Positions 1-13,866 of a stretch of DNA of 64,000 nucleotides are shown piece after piece. Below the pieces are notes generated by a model that was given only the letters and a program-made list of their open reading frames with translations, made no database searches and was not told the origin of the DNA. The translations under genes and the position numbers were made by a program. The stretch is from positions 62,001 through 126,000 of the forward strand of contig NW_027490504.1 of assembly GCF_050948175.1 (NCBI RefSeq), in the 5' to 3' direction. Positions within the stretch are counted from its first letter, which is position 1. The number at the start of each line of letters is the position of its first letter. Source of the DNA: Xylocopa sonorina (lineage: Eukaryota; Arthropoda; Insecta; Hymenoptera; Apidae).

Positions 1-464
1 CCCGTTTTAAGAAGTAGTAGATCTCTATTGCTTCGGTACGGAGAGATCAGCAAACGCTATTTCCTAGCAAGGAAGTTTCGCACTTACAATCTTTTGAAAT
101 GAATACGAGGTATACATTGCACTTCGCAATGGATATTATATCTTATCATGAAACATAGAAATGAGATGCGATATCGCGTTTTAAGACGCATTAGAGCACT
201 ATTGCCTCGATACGTAGACATCTGCAAACGCTATTTCCTAGGAAGGAAGTGTCGCATTTACATTCATTTTAAGTGAATACGAGGTGTAAGTGACACTTCG
301 CAATGAATAATAGATCTTATCATGAAAGATAGGAATGAGATGCGATATCGCGTATTGAGAAGCATTAGATCTCTATTGCAAATATACGTTGACATCTGCA
401 AACGCTATTTCCTTGCATGGATGTGTCGCATTTACATTCTTGTGATGTGAGTACGAGGTATACA

Positions 465-1645
465 TGACACTTCGCAATAAATATTATATCTTATCATGAA
501 AGATGGAAGTGAGATGCGATATCGCATTTTAAGAAGCATTAGAACTCTATTGCTACGATACGTAGATATCTGCAAACGCTATTTCCTAGCATGGAAGTGT
601 CACATTTACATTCATTTGAAGTGAATACGAGGTATACATGACTCTTCGCAATGAGTATTATATCTTATAATGAAACATAGGAATGAGATGCGATATCGCG
701 TATTGAGAAGCATTAGATCTCCATTGCTAATATACGTTGACATCTGCAAACGCTATTTCCTTGCATGGATGTGTCGCATTTACATTCTTTTGATGTGAGT
801 ACGAGGTATACATGGCACTCCACAATGAATATTATATCTTATTACGAAACATGGAAATGAAATGCGACATCTCGTTTTAAGAAGCGTTAGTACTCTAGTG
901 TTGTGATACGTGGACATCTGCAAACAATATTTCCTAGCAAGGAAGTGTCGCATTTACATTCTTGTGAAGTGAAATCGAGGTATACATGACACTTCGCAAT
1001 GAATATTATATCTTTTCATGAAACACAGGAGTGAGTTGCGATATCGCGTTTTGAGAAGCATTAGAACTCTATTGCTAGGATACGTAGACATCTGCAAACG
1101 CTATTTCCTAGCATGGAAGTTTCGCATTTACATTCCTTTGAAGTGAATACGAGATATACATGACACTTCGCAATTAATATTATATCTTATCATGAAACAT
1201 AGGAATGAGTTGCGATTTCGCGTTTTGAGAAGCATTAGAGCTCTATTGCGACGATACGTAGACATCTGCAAACAATATTTCCTAGCAAGAAAGTGTCGCA
1301 TTTACATTCTTTTGAAGTGAATACGAGGTATACATGACACTTCGCAATAAATATTATATCTTATCATGAAAGATAGGAATGAGATGCGATATCGCGTATT
1401 GAGAAGCATTAGATCTCTATTGCAAATATACGTTGACATCTGCAAACGCCATTACCTTGCATGGATGTGTCGCATTTGCATTCTTGTGATGTGAGTACGA
1501 GGTATACATGACACTCCACAATGAATAATATATCTTATTACGAAACATGGAAATGAAATGCGACGTCTCGTTTTAAGAAGCATTAGAACTCTATCGCTAC
1601 GGTACGTAGACATCTGCAAACGCTATTTCCTAGCATGGAAGTTTC
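465..1645. repeat. Long-range duplicated satellite block, left copy
   Basis: About 1.18 kb of consecutive monomers that recur in the same order 11484 bp downstream (11949-13129), exactly 66 monomers away. Diagnostic shared features are the AAGCGTTAGTACTCT variant (881 and 12365 landmarks), the TGTTGTGATACGTGGACATC variant, and a TATCTTTTCATGAAACAC variant. Similarity falls away on both sides. A few single-base differences separate the copies, so the duplication is recent relative to general monomer divergence. No coding content. Confidence 0.85.
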
Positions 1646-2579
1646 GCATTTACATACTTTTGAAGTGAATACGAGGTATACATGACACTTCGCAATGAAT
1701 ATTATATCTTATCATGATACATAGGAGTGAGATGCGATATCGCGTTCTAAGAAGCATTAGAACCCTATTGCTACGATACGTAGACACCTGCGAGCGCTAT
1801 TTCCTAGCATGGAAGTGTCGCATTTACATTCCATTGAAGTGAATACGAGGTATGCATTACACTTCGCAATGGATATTTTATCATATCATGAAACATAGAA
1901 ATGAGATGCGACATCTCGTTTTAAGTAGGATCAGATCTCTATTGCTACGATACGTAGACATCTGGAAACGCTATTTCCTAGCAGGGAAGTGTCGCATTTA
2001 CATTCTTTTGAAGTGAATACCAGGTATACATGACACTTCGCAATGAATATTATATCTTATCTCGAAACATAGAAGTGAGATGCGATATTGCGATTTAAGG
2101 AGCGTTAGAACTCTATTGCTACGATGGGTAGACATCTGCAAATGTTATTTCCAATCAAGCAAGTGTCGCACTTACATCCTTTGAAGTGAATACGAGGTAT
2201 ACATAACACTCCGCAATGAATATTATATCTTATCACGAAACATAGAAATGAAATGCGACATCTCGTTTTAAGTAGCATTACAACTCTATTGCTACGATAC
2301 GTAGACATCTGTAAAGGCTATTTCCTAGCACGGAAGTGTCGCATTTACATTCTTTTGAAGTGAATACGAGGTATACATAACACTCCACAATGAATATTAT
2401 ATCTTATCATGAAACATAGAAGTGAGATGCGATATCGCGTTCTAAGAAGCATTAGAACTCCATTGCTACGATACGTAGACGTCTGCAAACGCTATTTGCT
2501 AGCATGGAAGTTTCGCATTTACATTCATTTGAAGTGAATACGAGGTATACATGACACTTCGCAATGAATATTATATCTT
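1646..2579. repeat. Unblocked satellite monomers
   Basis: About five 174-bp monomers that I could not place in a higher-order unit. They include one unit with a 1-nt shortening in the TTACATCCTTTGAAG tract near 2175. Short open frames on the minus strand here are satellite translations and not genes. Confidence 0.8.
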
Positions 2580-4667
2580 ATCATGAAACATAGAAGTGAG
2601 ATGCGATATCGCGTTCTAAGAAGCATTAGAACTCCATTGCTACGATACGTAGACATCTGCAAACGCTATTCCCTAGCATGGAAGGGTCGCATTTACATTC
2701 TTTTGAAGTGAATACGAGGTATACATGACACTTCGAAATGAATATTATATCTGATCATGAAACATAGAAATGAGATGCGACATCGCATTTTGAGAAGCAG
2801 TAGAACCCTATTGCTTCGATACGTAGAAATCTGCAAACTCTTCTTCCTAGCAGGGAAGTGTCGCATTTACATTCATTTGAAGTGAATACGAGGTATACAT
2901 GACACTTCGCAATGAATATTATACCTTATCATGAAACATAGACGTGAGATGCGATATCGCATTTTAAGAAGCATTAGAACTCTATTGCTATGATACGTAG
3001 ACATCTGCAAACTCTACTTCCTAGCAGGGAAGTGTCGCATTTACATTCATTTGAAGTGAATACGAGGTATACATGACACTTCGCAATGAATATTATACCT
3101 TATCATGAAACATGGAAGTGAGATGCTATATCGCGATTTAAGAAGCATTAGAACTCTATTGCTACGATACGTAGACATCTGCAAACGCTATTTCCTAGCA
3201 TGGAAGTGTCTTATTTACATTCTTTTGAAGTGAATGCGAGGTATACATGACACTTCGCAATGAATATTATATCTTATCATGAAACATAGAAGCGAGATGC
3301 GATATCGCGTTCTAAGAAGCATTAGAACTCCATTGCTACGATACGTAGACATCTGCAAACGCTATTTCCTAGCATGGAAGGGTCGCCTTTACATTCTTTT
3401 GAAGTGAATGCGAGGTATACATGACACATCGCAATGAATATTACATCTTATCATGAAACATAGATGTGATATGCGATATCGCGTTCAAAGAAGCAATAGA
3501 ACTCTATCGCTACGATACGTAGACATCTGCAAACGCTATTTCCTAGCATGGAAGTTTCGCATTTACATTCTTGTGAAGTGAATATGAGATATACATGACA
3601 CTTCGCAATGAATATTATATCTTATTACGAAACATGGAAATGAAATGCGACATGTCGTTTTAAGAAGCATTAGAACTCTATCGCTACGGTACGTAGACAT
3701 CTGCAAACGCTATTTCCTAGCATGGAAGTTTCGCATTTACATTCTTTTGAAGTGAATACGAGGTATACATGACACTTCGCAATGAATATTACATCTTATC
3801 ATGAAACATAGGAATGATTTGCGATATCTCGTTTTGAGAAGCATTAGAACTCTATTGCTAGGATACGTAGACATCTGCAAACGCTATATCCTAGCATGGA
3901 AGTTTAACATTTACATTCTTTTGAAGTGAATACGAGATATACATGACACTTCGCAATTAATATTATATCTTATCATGAAGCATAGGAACGAGTTGCGATT
4001 TCGCGTTTTGAGAAGCATTAGAGATCTATTGCGACGATACGTAGACATCTGCAAACAATATTTCCTAGCAAGAAAGTGTCGCATTTACATTATTTTGAAG
4101 TGAGTACGATGTATACATGACACTTCGCAATGAATATTATACCTTATCACGAAACATAGGAATGAGATGCGATATCGCGTTCAAAGAAGCAATAGAACTC
4201 TATCGCTACGATACGTAGACATCTGCAAACGCTATTTCCTAGCATGGAAGTTTCGCATTTACATTCTTGTGAAGTGAATATGAGATATACATGACACTTC
4301 GCAATGAATATTATATCTTATTACGAAACATGGAAATGAAATGCGACATCTCGTTTTAAGAAGCATTAGAACTCTATCGCTACGATACGTAGACATCTGC
4401 AAACGCTATTGCCAAGCATGGAAGTTTCGCATTTACATTCTTTTGAAGTGAATACGAGGTATACACGACACTTCGCAATAAATATTATATCTTATCATGA
4501 AACATAGAAGTGATATGCTATATCGCGATTTAAGAAGCATTAGAACTCTATTGCTACGATACGTAGACATCTGCAAACGCTATTTCCTAGCATGGAAGTG
4601 TCTTATTTACATTCTTTTGAAGTGAATGCGAGGTATACATGACACTTCGCAATGAATATTATATCTT
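2580..4667. repeat. 12-monomer HOR (2088 bp), copy 1
   Basis: First copy of a higher-order repeat of 12 monomers. The marker CATGGAAGTGAGATGCTATA occurs at 3111, 5199 and 7287, spacing 2088 bp, which is 12 x 174. Other shared variants are CTTCGAAATGAATATTATAT with TCTGATCATG, TCTTATTTACATTC, and GTTCAAAGAAGCAATAGAAC. Homology to the next copy begins near 2580; upstream monomers differ. The left boundary is accurate only to a few tens of bases. Confidence 0.88.
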
Positions 4668-6755
4668 ATCATGAAACATAGAAGTGAGATGCGATATCGC
4701 GTTCTAAAAAGCATTAGAACTCCATTGCTACGATACGTAGACATCTGCAAACGCTATTTCCTAGCATGGAAGGGTCGCATTTACATTCTTTTGAAGTGAA
4801 TACGAGGTATACATGACACTTCGAAATGAATATTATATCTGATCATGAAACATAGAAATGAGATGCGACATCGCATTTTGAGAAGCAGTAGAACCCTATT
4901 GCTTCCATACGTAGACATCTGCAAACTCTTCTTCCTAGCAGGGAAGTGCCGCATTTACATTCATTTGAAGTGAATACGAGGTATACATGACACTTCGCAA
5001 TGAATATTATACCTTATCATGAAACATAGACGTGAGATGCGATATCGCATTTTAAGAAGCATTAGAACTCTATTGCTATGATACGTAGACATCTGCAAAC
5101 TCTACTTCCTAGCAGGGAAGTGTCGCATTTACATTCATTTGAAGTGAATACGAGGTATACATGACACTTCGCAATGAATATTATACCTTATCATGAAACA
5201 TGGAAGTGAGATGCTATATCGCGTTTTAAGAAGCATTAGAACTCTATTGCTACGATACGTAGACATCTGCAAACGCTATTTCCTAGCATGGAAGTGTCTT
5301 ATTTACATTCTTTTGAAGTGAATGCGAGGTTTACATGACACTTCGCAATGAATATTATATCTTATCATGAAACATAGAAGTGAGATGCGATATCGCGTTC
5401 TAAGAAGCATTAGAACTCCATTGCTACGATACGTAGACATCTGCAAACGCTATTTCCTAGCATGGAAGGGTCGCATTTACATTCTTTTGAAGTGAATGCG
5501 AGGTATACATGACACATCGCAATGAATATTACATCTTATCATGAAACATAGATGTGATATGCGATATCGCGTTCAAAGAAGCAATAGAACTCTATCGCTA
5601 CGATACGTAGACATCTGCAAACGCTATTTCCTAGCATGGAAGTTTCGCATTTACATTCTTGTGAAGTGAATATGAGATATACATGACACTTCGCAATGAA
5701 TATTATATCTTATTACGAAACATGGAAATGAATTGCGACATGTCGTTTTAAGAAGCATTAGAACTCTATCGCTACGGTACGTAGACATCTGCAAACGCTA
5801 TTTCCTAGCATGGAAGTTTCGCACTTACATTCTTTTGAAGTGAATACGAGGTATACATGACACTTCGCAATGAATATTACATCTTATCGTGAAACATAGG
5901 AATGATTTGCGATATCTCGTTTTGAGAAGCATTAGAACTCTATTGCTAGGATACGTAGACATCTGCAAACGCTATATCCTAGCATGGAAGTTTAACATTT
6001 ACATTCTTTTGAAGTGAATACGAGATATACATGACACTTCGCAATTAATATTATATCTTATCATGAAGCATAGGAACGAGTTGCGATTTCGCGTTTTGAG
6101 AAGCATTAGAGATCTATTGCGACGATACGTAGACATCTGCAAACAATATTTCCTAGCAAGAAAGTGTCGCATTTACATTATTTTGAAGTGAGTACGATGT
6201 ATACATGACACTTCGCAATGAATATTATACCTTATCACGAAACATAGGAATGAGATGCGATATCGCGTTCAAAGAAGCAATAGAACTCTATCGCTACGAT
6301 ACGTAGACATCTGCAAACGCTATTTCCTAGCATGGAAGTTTCGCATTTACATTCTTGTGAAGTGAATATGAGATATACATGACACTTCGCAATGAATATT
6401 ATATCTTATTACGAAACATGGAAATGAAATGCGACATCTCGTTTTAAGAAGCATTAGAACTCTATCGCTACGATACGTAGACATCTGCAAACGCTATTGC
6501 CAAGCATGGAAGTTTCGCATTTACATTCTTTTGAAGTGAATACGAGGTATACACGACACTTCGCAATAAATATTATATCTTATCATGAAACATAGAAGTG
6601 ATATGCTATATCGCGATTTAAGAAGCATTAGAACTCTATTGCTACGATACGTAGACATCTGCAAACGCTATTTCCTAGCATGGAAGTGTCTTATTTACAT
6701 TCTTTTGAAGTGAATGCGAGGTATACATGACACTTCGCAATGAATATTATATCTT
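4668..6755. repeat. 12-monomer HOR (2088 bp), copy 2
   Basis: Full second copy of the 2088-bp unit, nearly identical to copies 1 and 3 on visual comparison. Observed differences are isolated substitutions, for example TTCCATACG near 4911 where copy 1 has TTCGATACG. Low divergence across 12 distinguishable monomers indicates recent amplification of the whole block and not of single monomers. Confidence 0.9.
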
Positions 6756-8350
6756 ATCATGAAACATAGAAGTGAGATGCGATATCGCGTTCTAAAAAGC
6801 ATTAGAACTCCATTGCTACGATACGTAGACATCTGCAAACGCTATTTCCTAGCATGGAAGGGTCGCATTTACATTCTTTTGAAGTGAATACGAGGTATAC
6901 ATGACACTTCGAAATGAATATTATATCTGATCATGAAACATAGAAATGAGATGCGACATCGCATTTTGAGAAGCAGTAGAACCCTATTGCTTCCATACGT
7001 AGACATCTGCAAACTCTTCTTCCTAGCAGGGAAGTGCCGCATTTACATTCATTTGAAGTGAATACGAGGTATACATGACACTTCGCAATGAATATTATAC
7101 CTTATCATGAAACATAGACGTGAGATGCGATATCGCATTTTAAGAAGCATTAGAACTCTATTGCTATGATACGTAGACATCTGCAAACTCTACTTCCTAG
7201 CAGGGAAGTGTCGCATTTACATTCATTTGAAGTGAATACGAGGTATACATGACACTTCGCAATGAATATTATACCTTATCATGAAACATGGAAGTGAGAT
7301 GCTATATCGCGTTTTAAGAAGCATTAGAACTCTATTGCTACGATACGTAGACATCTGCAAACGCTATTTCCTAGCATGGAAGTGTCTTATTTACATTCTT
7401 TTGAAGTGAATGCGAGGTTTACATGACACTTCGCAATGAATATTATATCTTATCATGAAACATAGAAGTGAGATGCGATATCGCGTTCTAAGAAGCATTA
7501 GAACTCCATTGCTACGATACGTAGACATCTGCAAACGCTATTTCCTAGCATGGAAGGGTCGCATTTACATTCTTTTGAAGTGAATGCGAGGTATACATGA
7601 CACATCGCAATGAATATTACATCTTATCATGAAACATAGATGTGATATGCGATATCGCTTTCAAAGAAGCAATAGAACTCTATCGCTACGATACGTAGAC
7701 ATCTGCAAACGCTATTTCCTAGCATGGAAGTTTCGCATTTACATTCTTGTGAAGTGAATATGAGATATACATGACACTTCGCAATGAATATTATATCTTA
7801 TTACGAAACATGGAAATGAATTGCGACATGTCGTTTTAAGAAGCATTAGAACTCTATCGCTACGGTACGTAGACATCTGCAAACGCTATTTCCTAGCATG
7901 GAAGTTTCGCACTTACATTCTTTTGAAGTGAATACGAGGTATACATGACACTTCGCAATGAATATTACATCTTATCATGAAACATAGGAATGATTTGCGA
8001 TATCTCGTTTTGAGAAGCATTAGAACACTATTGCTAGGATACGTAGACATCTGCAAACGCTATATCCTAGCATGGAAGTTTAACATTTACATTCTTTTGA
8101 AGTGAATACGAGATATACATGGCACTTCGCAATTAATATTATATCTTATCATGAAGCATAGGAACGAGTTGCGATTTCGCGTTTTGAGAAGCATTAGAGA
8201 TCTATTGCGACGATACGTAGACATCTGCAAACAATATTTCCTAGCAAGAAAGTGTCGCATTTACATTATTTTGAAGTGAGTACGATGTATACATGACACT
8301 TCGCATTGAATATTATACCTTATCACGAAACATAGGAATGAGATGCGATA
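6756..8350. repeat. 12-monomer HOR, copy 3 (truncated at about 9 monomers)
   Basis: Third copy, matching copy 2 at an offset of 2088 bp up to about 8350. There the expected GTTCAAAGAAGC monomer is replaced by a GTATTGAGAAGC monomer of the type seen near 350 and 10440. The break occurs inside the array without loss of the 174-bp register, as expected for unequal exchange or gene conversion between monomers. Confidence 0.85.
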
Positions 8351-11300
8351 TCGCGTATTGAGAAGCATTAGATCTCTATTGCTAATATACGTTGACATCT
8401 GCAAACGCTATTTCCTTGCATGGATGTGTCGCATTTACATTCTTTTGATGTGAGTACGAAGTATACATGACACTCCACAATGAATATTATATCTTATTAC
8501 GAAACATGGAAATGAAATGCGACATCTCGTTTTAAGAAGCATTAGAACTCTATCGCTACGATACGTAGACATCTACAAACGCTATTTCCAAGCATGGAAG
8601 TTTCGCATTTACATTCTTTTGAAGTGAATACGAGGTATACACGACACTTCGCAATAAATATTATACCTTATCATGAAACATAGACGTGAGATGCGATATC
8701 GCATTTTAAGAAGCATTAGAACTCTATTGCTATGATACGTAGACATCTGCAAACTCTACTTCCTAGCAGGGAAGTGTCGCATTTACATTCATTTGAAGTG
8801 AATACGAGGTATACATGACACTTCGCAATGAATATTATACCTTATCATGAAACATGGAAGTGAGATGCTATATCGCGATTTAAGAAGCATTAGAACTCTA
8901 TTGCTACGATACGTAGACATCTGCAAACGCTATTTCCTAGCATGGAAGGGTCGCATTTACATTCTTTTGAAGTGAATACGAGGTATACATGACACTTCGA
9001 AATGAATATTATATCTGATCATGAAACATAGAAATGAGATGCGACATCGCATTTTGAGAAGCAGTAGAACCCTATTGCTTCCATACGTAGACATCTGCAA
9101 ACTCTTCTTCCTAGCAGGGAAGTGCCGCATTTACATTCATTTGAAGTGAATACGAGGTATACATGACACTTCGCAATGAATATTATACCTTATCATGAAA
9201 CATAGACGTGAGATGCGATATCGCATTTTAAGAAGCATTAGAACTCTATTGCTATGATACGTAGACATCTGCAAACTCTACTTCCTAGCAGGGAAGTGTC
9301 GCATTTACATTCATTTGAAGTGAATACGAGGTATACATGACACTTCGCAATGAATATTATACCTTATCATGAAACATAGACGTGAGATGCGATATCGCAT
9401 TTTAAGAAGCATTAGAACTCTATTGCTATGATACGTAGACATCTGCAAACTCTACTTCCTAGCAGGGAAGTGTCGCATTTACATTCATTTGAAGTGAATA
9501 CGAGGTATACATGACAATTCGCAATGAATATTATACCTTATCATGAAACATGGAAGTGAGATGCTATATCGCGTTTTAAGAAGCATTAGAACTCTATTGC
9601 TACGATACGTAGACATCTGCAAACGCTATTTCCTAGCATGGAAGTGTCTTATTTACATTCTTTTGAAGTGAATGCGAGGTATACATGACACTTCGCAATG
9701 AATATTATATCTTATCATGAAACATAGAAGTGAGATGCGATATCGCGTTCTAAGAAGCATTAGAACTCCATTGCTACGATACGTAGACATCTGCAAACGC
9801 TATTTCCTAGCATGGAAGGGTCGCATTTACATTCTTTTGAAGTGAATGCGAGGTATACATGACACTTCGCAATGAATATTACATCTTATCATGAAACATA
9901 GATGTGATATGCGATATCGCGTTCAAAGAAGCAATAGAACTCTATCGCTACGATACGTAGACATCTGCAAACGCTATTTCCTAGCATGGAAGTTTCGCAT
10001 TTACATTCTTGTGAAGTGAATATGAGATATACATGACACTTCGCAATGAATATTATATCTTATTACGAAACATGGAAATGAAATGCGACATGTCGTTTTA
10101 AGAAGCATTAGAACTCTATTGCTACGGTACGTAGACATCTGCAAACGCTATTTCCTAGCATGGAAGTTTCGCATTTACATTCTTTTGAAGTGAATACGAG
10201 GTATACATGACACTTCGCAATGAATATTACATCTTATCATGAAACATAGGAATGATTTGCGATATCTCGTTTTGAGAAGCATTAGAACTCTATTGCTAGG
10301 ATACGTAGACATCTGCAAACGCTATATCCTAGCATGGAAGTTTAACATTTACATTCTTTTGAAGTGAATACGAGATATACATGACACTTCGCAATGAATA
10401 TTATATCTTATCATGAAACATAGGAATGATTTGCGATATCTCGTATTGAGAAGCATTAGATCTCTATTGCTAATATACGTTGACATCTGCAAACGCTATT
10501 TCCTTGCATGGATGTGTCGCATTTACATTCTTTTGATGTGAGTACGAAGTATACATGACACTCCACAATGAATACTATATCTTATTACGAAACATGGAAA
10601 TGAAATGCGACATCTCGTTTTAAGAAGCATTAGAACTCTATCGCTACGATACGTAGACATCTACAAACGCTATTTCCAAGCATGGAAGTTTCGCATTTAC
10701 ATTCTTTTGAAGTGAATACGAGGTATACACGACACTTCGCAATAAATATTATATCTTATCATGAAACATAGAAGTGATATGCGATATCGCGTTCAAAGAA
10801 GCAACAGAACTCTATCGCTACGATACGTAGACATCAGCAAACGCTATTTCCTAGCATGGAAGTTTCGCATTTACATTCTTTTGAAGTGAATACGAGATAT
10901 ACATGACACTTCGCAATGAATATTATATCTTATCATGAAACATAGAAGTGATATGCGATATCGCGTTCAAAGAAGCAATAGAACTCTATCGCTACGATAC
11001 GTAGACATCAGCAAACGCTATTTCCTAGCATGGAAGTTTCGCATTTACATTCTTTTGAAGTGAATACGAGATATACATGACACTTCGCAATGAATATTAT
11101 ATTTTATCATGAAACATAGGAATGATTTGCGATATCTCGTTTTGAGAAGCATTAGAACTCTATTGCTAGGATACGTAGACATCTGCAAACGCTATATCCT
11201 AGCATGGAAGTTTAGCATTTACATTCTTTTGAAGTGAATACGAGACATACATGACAGTTCGCAATTAATATTATATCTTATCATGAAGCATAGGAACGAG

Positions 11301-11948
11301 TTGCGATTTCGCGTTTTGAGAAGCATTAGAGATCTATTGCGACGATACGTAGACATCTGCAAACAATATTTCCTAGCAAGAAAGTGTCGCATTTACATTC
11401 TTTTGAAGTGAATACGATGTATACATGACACTTCGCAATGAATATTATACCTTATCACGAAACAGAGAAATGAGATGCGATATCGTGATATAAGAAGCAC
11501 TAGAACTTCATTGCTACGATACGTAGACATCTGCAAACAATATTTCCTAGCAAGGAAGTGTCACATTTACATTCTTTTGAAGTGAATACGAGGTATACAT
11601 GACTCTTCGCAACGAGTATTATATCTTATAAAGAAACATAGGAATGAGATGCGATATCGCGTTTTGAGAAGCATTAGAACTCTATTGCTAATAAAACGTA
11701 GACATCTGCAAACGCTATTTCCTAGCATGGAAGTGTCGCATTTACATTCTTTTGGAGTGAATACGAGGTATACATGACACTTCGCAATAAATATTATATC
11801 TTATCGTTAAAGATAGAAGTGAGATGCGATATCGCGTATTAAGAAGCATTAGAACCCTATTTCTACGATACGTAAACATCTGCAAACGCTGCTTCCTAGC
11901 ATGGAAGTGTCGCATTTACATTCTTTTGGAGTGAATACGAGGTATACA
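8351..11948. repeat. Rearranged relatives of the 12-monomer HOR and mixed monomers
   Basis: Monomers belonging to the 2088-bp family but in altered order. The CTTCGAAATG marker recurs at 8995, 2088 bp after 6907. The CATGGAAGTG marker recurs at 9549, 2262 bp (13 monomers) after 7287. The TAGACGTGAG monomer occurs three times in this stretch (near 8682, 9204 and 9378), the last two in adjacent monomers, showing local single-monomer duplication. From about 10440 the order changes again. No unique sequence is present. Confidence 0.8.
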
Positions 11949-13129
11949 TAACACTTCGCAATAAATATTATATCTTATCATGAAAGATGGAAGTGAGATG
12001 CGATATCGCATTTTAAGAAGCATTAGAACTCTATTGCTACGATCCGTAGATATCTGCAAACGCTATTTCCTAGCATGGAAGTGTCACATTTACATTCATT
12101 TGAAGTGAATACGAGGTATACATGACTCTTCGCAATGAGTATTATATCTTATAATGAAACATAGGAATGAGATGCGATATCGCGTATTGAGAAGCATTAG
12201 ATCTCTATTGCTAATATACGTTGACATCTGCAAACGCTATTTCCTTGCATGGATGTGTCGCATTTACATTCTTTTGATGTGAGTACGAGGTATACATGGC
12301 ACTCCACAATGAATATTATATCTTATTACGAAACATGGAAATGAAATGCGACATCTCGTTTTAAGAAGCGTTAGTACTCTATTGTTGTGATACGTGGACA
12401 TCTGCAAACAATATTTCCTAGCAAGGAAGTGTCGCATTTACATTCTTGTGAAGTGAAATCGAGGTATACATGACACTTCGCAATGAATATTATATCTTTT
12501 CATGAAACACAGGAGTGAGTTGCGATATCGCGTTTTGAGAAGCATTAGAACTCTATTGCTAGGATACGTAGACATCTGCAAACGCTATTTCCTAGCATGG
12601 AAGTTTCGCATTTACATTCTTTTGAAGTGAATACGAGATATACATGACACTTCGCAATTAATATTATATCTTATCATGAAACATAGGAATGAGTTGCGAT
12701 TTCGCGTTTTGAGAAGCATTAGAGCTCTATTGCGACGATACGTAGACATCTGCAAACAATATTTCCTAGCAAGAAGGTGTCGCATTTACATTCTTTTGAA
12801 GTGAATACGAGGTATACATGACACTTCGCAATAAATATTATATCTTATCATGAAAGATAGGAATGAGATGCGATATCGCGTATTGAGAAGCATTAGATCT
12901 CTATTGCAAATATACGTTGACATCTGCAAACGCTATTACCTTGCATGGATGTGTCGCATTTACATTCTTGTGATGTGAGTACGAGGTATACATGACACTC
13001 CACAATGAATATTATATCTTATTACGAAACATGGAAATGAAATGTGACGTCTCGTTTTAAGAAGCATTAGAACTCTATCGCTACGGTACGTAGACATCTG
13101 CAAACGCTATTTCCTAGCATGGAAGTGTC
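11949..13129. repeat. Long-range duplicated satellite block, right copy
   Basis: Matches 465-1645 at an offset of 11484 bp (66 x 174). It shares the GATGGAAGTGAGATGCGATA monomer at the left end and the CTCGTTTTAAGAAGCATTAG/CTACGGTACG monomer at the right end. After about 13129 the sequence turns to GTGTCACATTTTCATTC while the left copy keeps GTTTCGCATTTAC. Its right part also takes part in the following 7-monomer repeat. Confidence 0.85.
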
Positions 13130-13866
13130 ACATTTTCATTCATTTGAAGTGAATACGAGGTATACATGACTCTTCGCAATGAGTATTATATCTTATAATG
13201 AAACATAGGAATGAGATGCGATATCGCGTATTGAGAAGCATTAGATCTGTATTGCTAATATACGTTGACATCTGCAAACGCTATTTCCTTGCATGGATGT
13301 GTCGCATTTACATTCTTTTGATGTGAGTACGAGGTATACATGACACTCCACAATGAATATTATATCTTATTACGAAACATGGAAATGAAATGCGACATCT
13401 CGTTTTAAGAAGCATTAGAACTCTATCGCTACGATACGTAGACATCTACAAACGCTATTTCCAAGCATGGAAGTTTCGCATTTACATTCTTTTGAAGTGA
13501 ATACGAGGTACACACGACACTTCGCAATAAATATTATATCTTATCATGAAACATAGAAGTGATATGCGATATCGCGTTCAAAGAAGCAATAGAACTCTAT
13601 CGCTACGATACGTAGACATCTGCAAACGCTATATCCTAGCATGGAAGTTTCGCATTTACATTCTTTTGAAGTGAATACGAGATATACATGACACTTCGCA
13701 ATGAATATTATATCTTATCATGAAACATAGGAATGATTTGCGATATCTCGTTTTGGAAGCATTAGAACTCTATTGCTAGGATACGTAGACATCTGCAAAC
13801 GCTATATCCTAGCATGGAAGTTTAGCATTTACATTCTTTTGAAGTGAATACGAGGTATACATGACA
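12650..13866. repeat. 7-monomer HOR (1217 bp), copy 1
   Basis: First of two tandem copies with spacing 1217 bp, that is 7 x 174 minus 1. The missing base is in CGTTTTGGAAGC near 13748, where other monomers read CGTTTTGAGAAGC. Shared markers include AATGTGACGTCTCG (13041 and 14258), GTCACATTTTCATTC and GGTACACACGACAC. The left boundary is approximate because related monomers precede it. Confidence 0.88.

Noticed and set aside
68..73. TATA-like or promoter function for the GTATAC and ATATTATATC words in each monomer
   Set aside because: The monomer is A/T-rich and these words recur hundreds of times with no associated transcript evidence; a promoter call would be unsupported.
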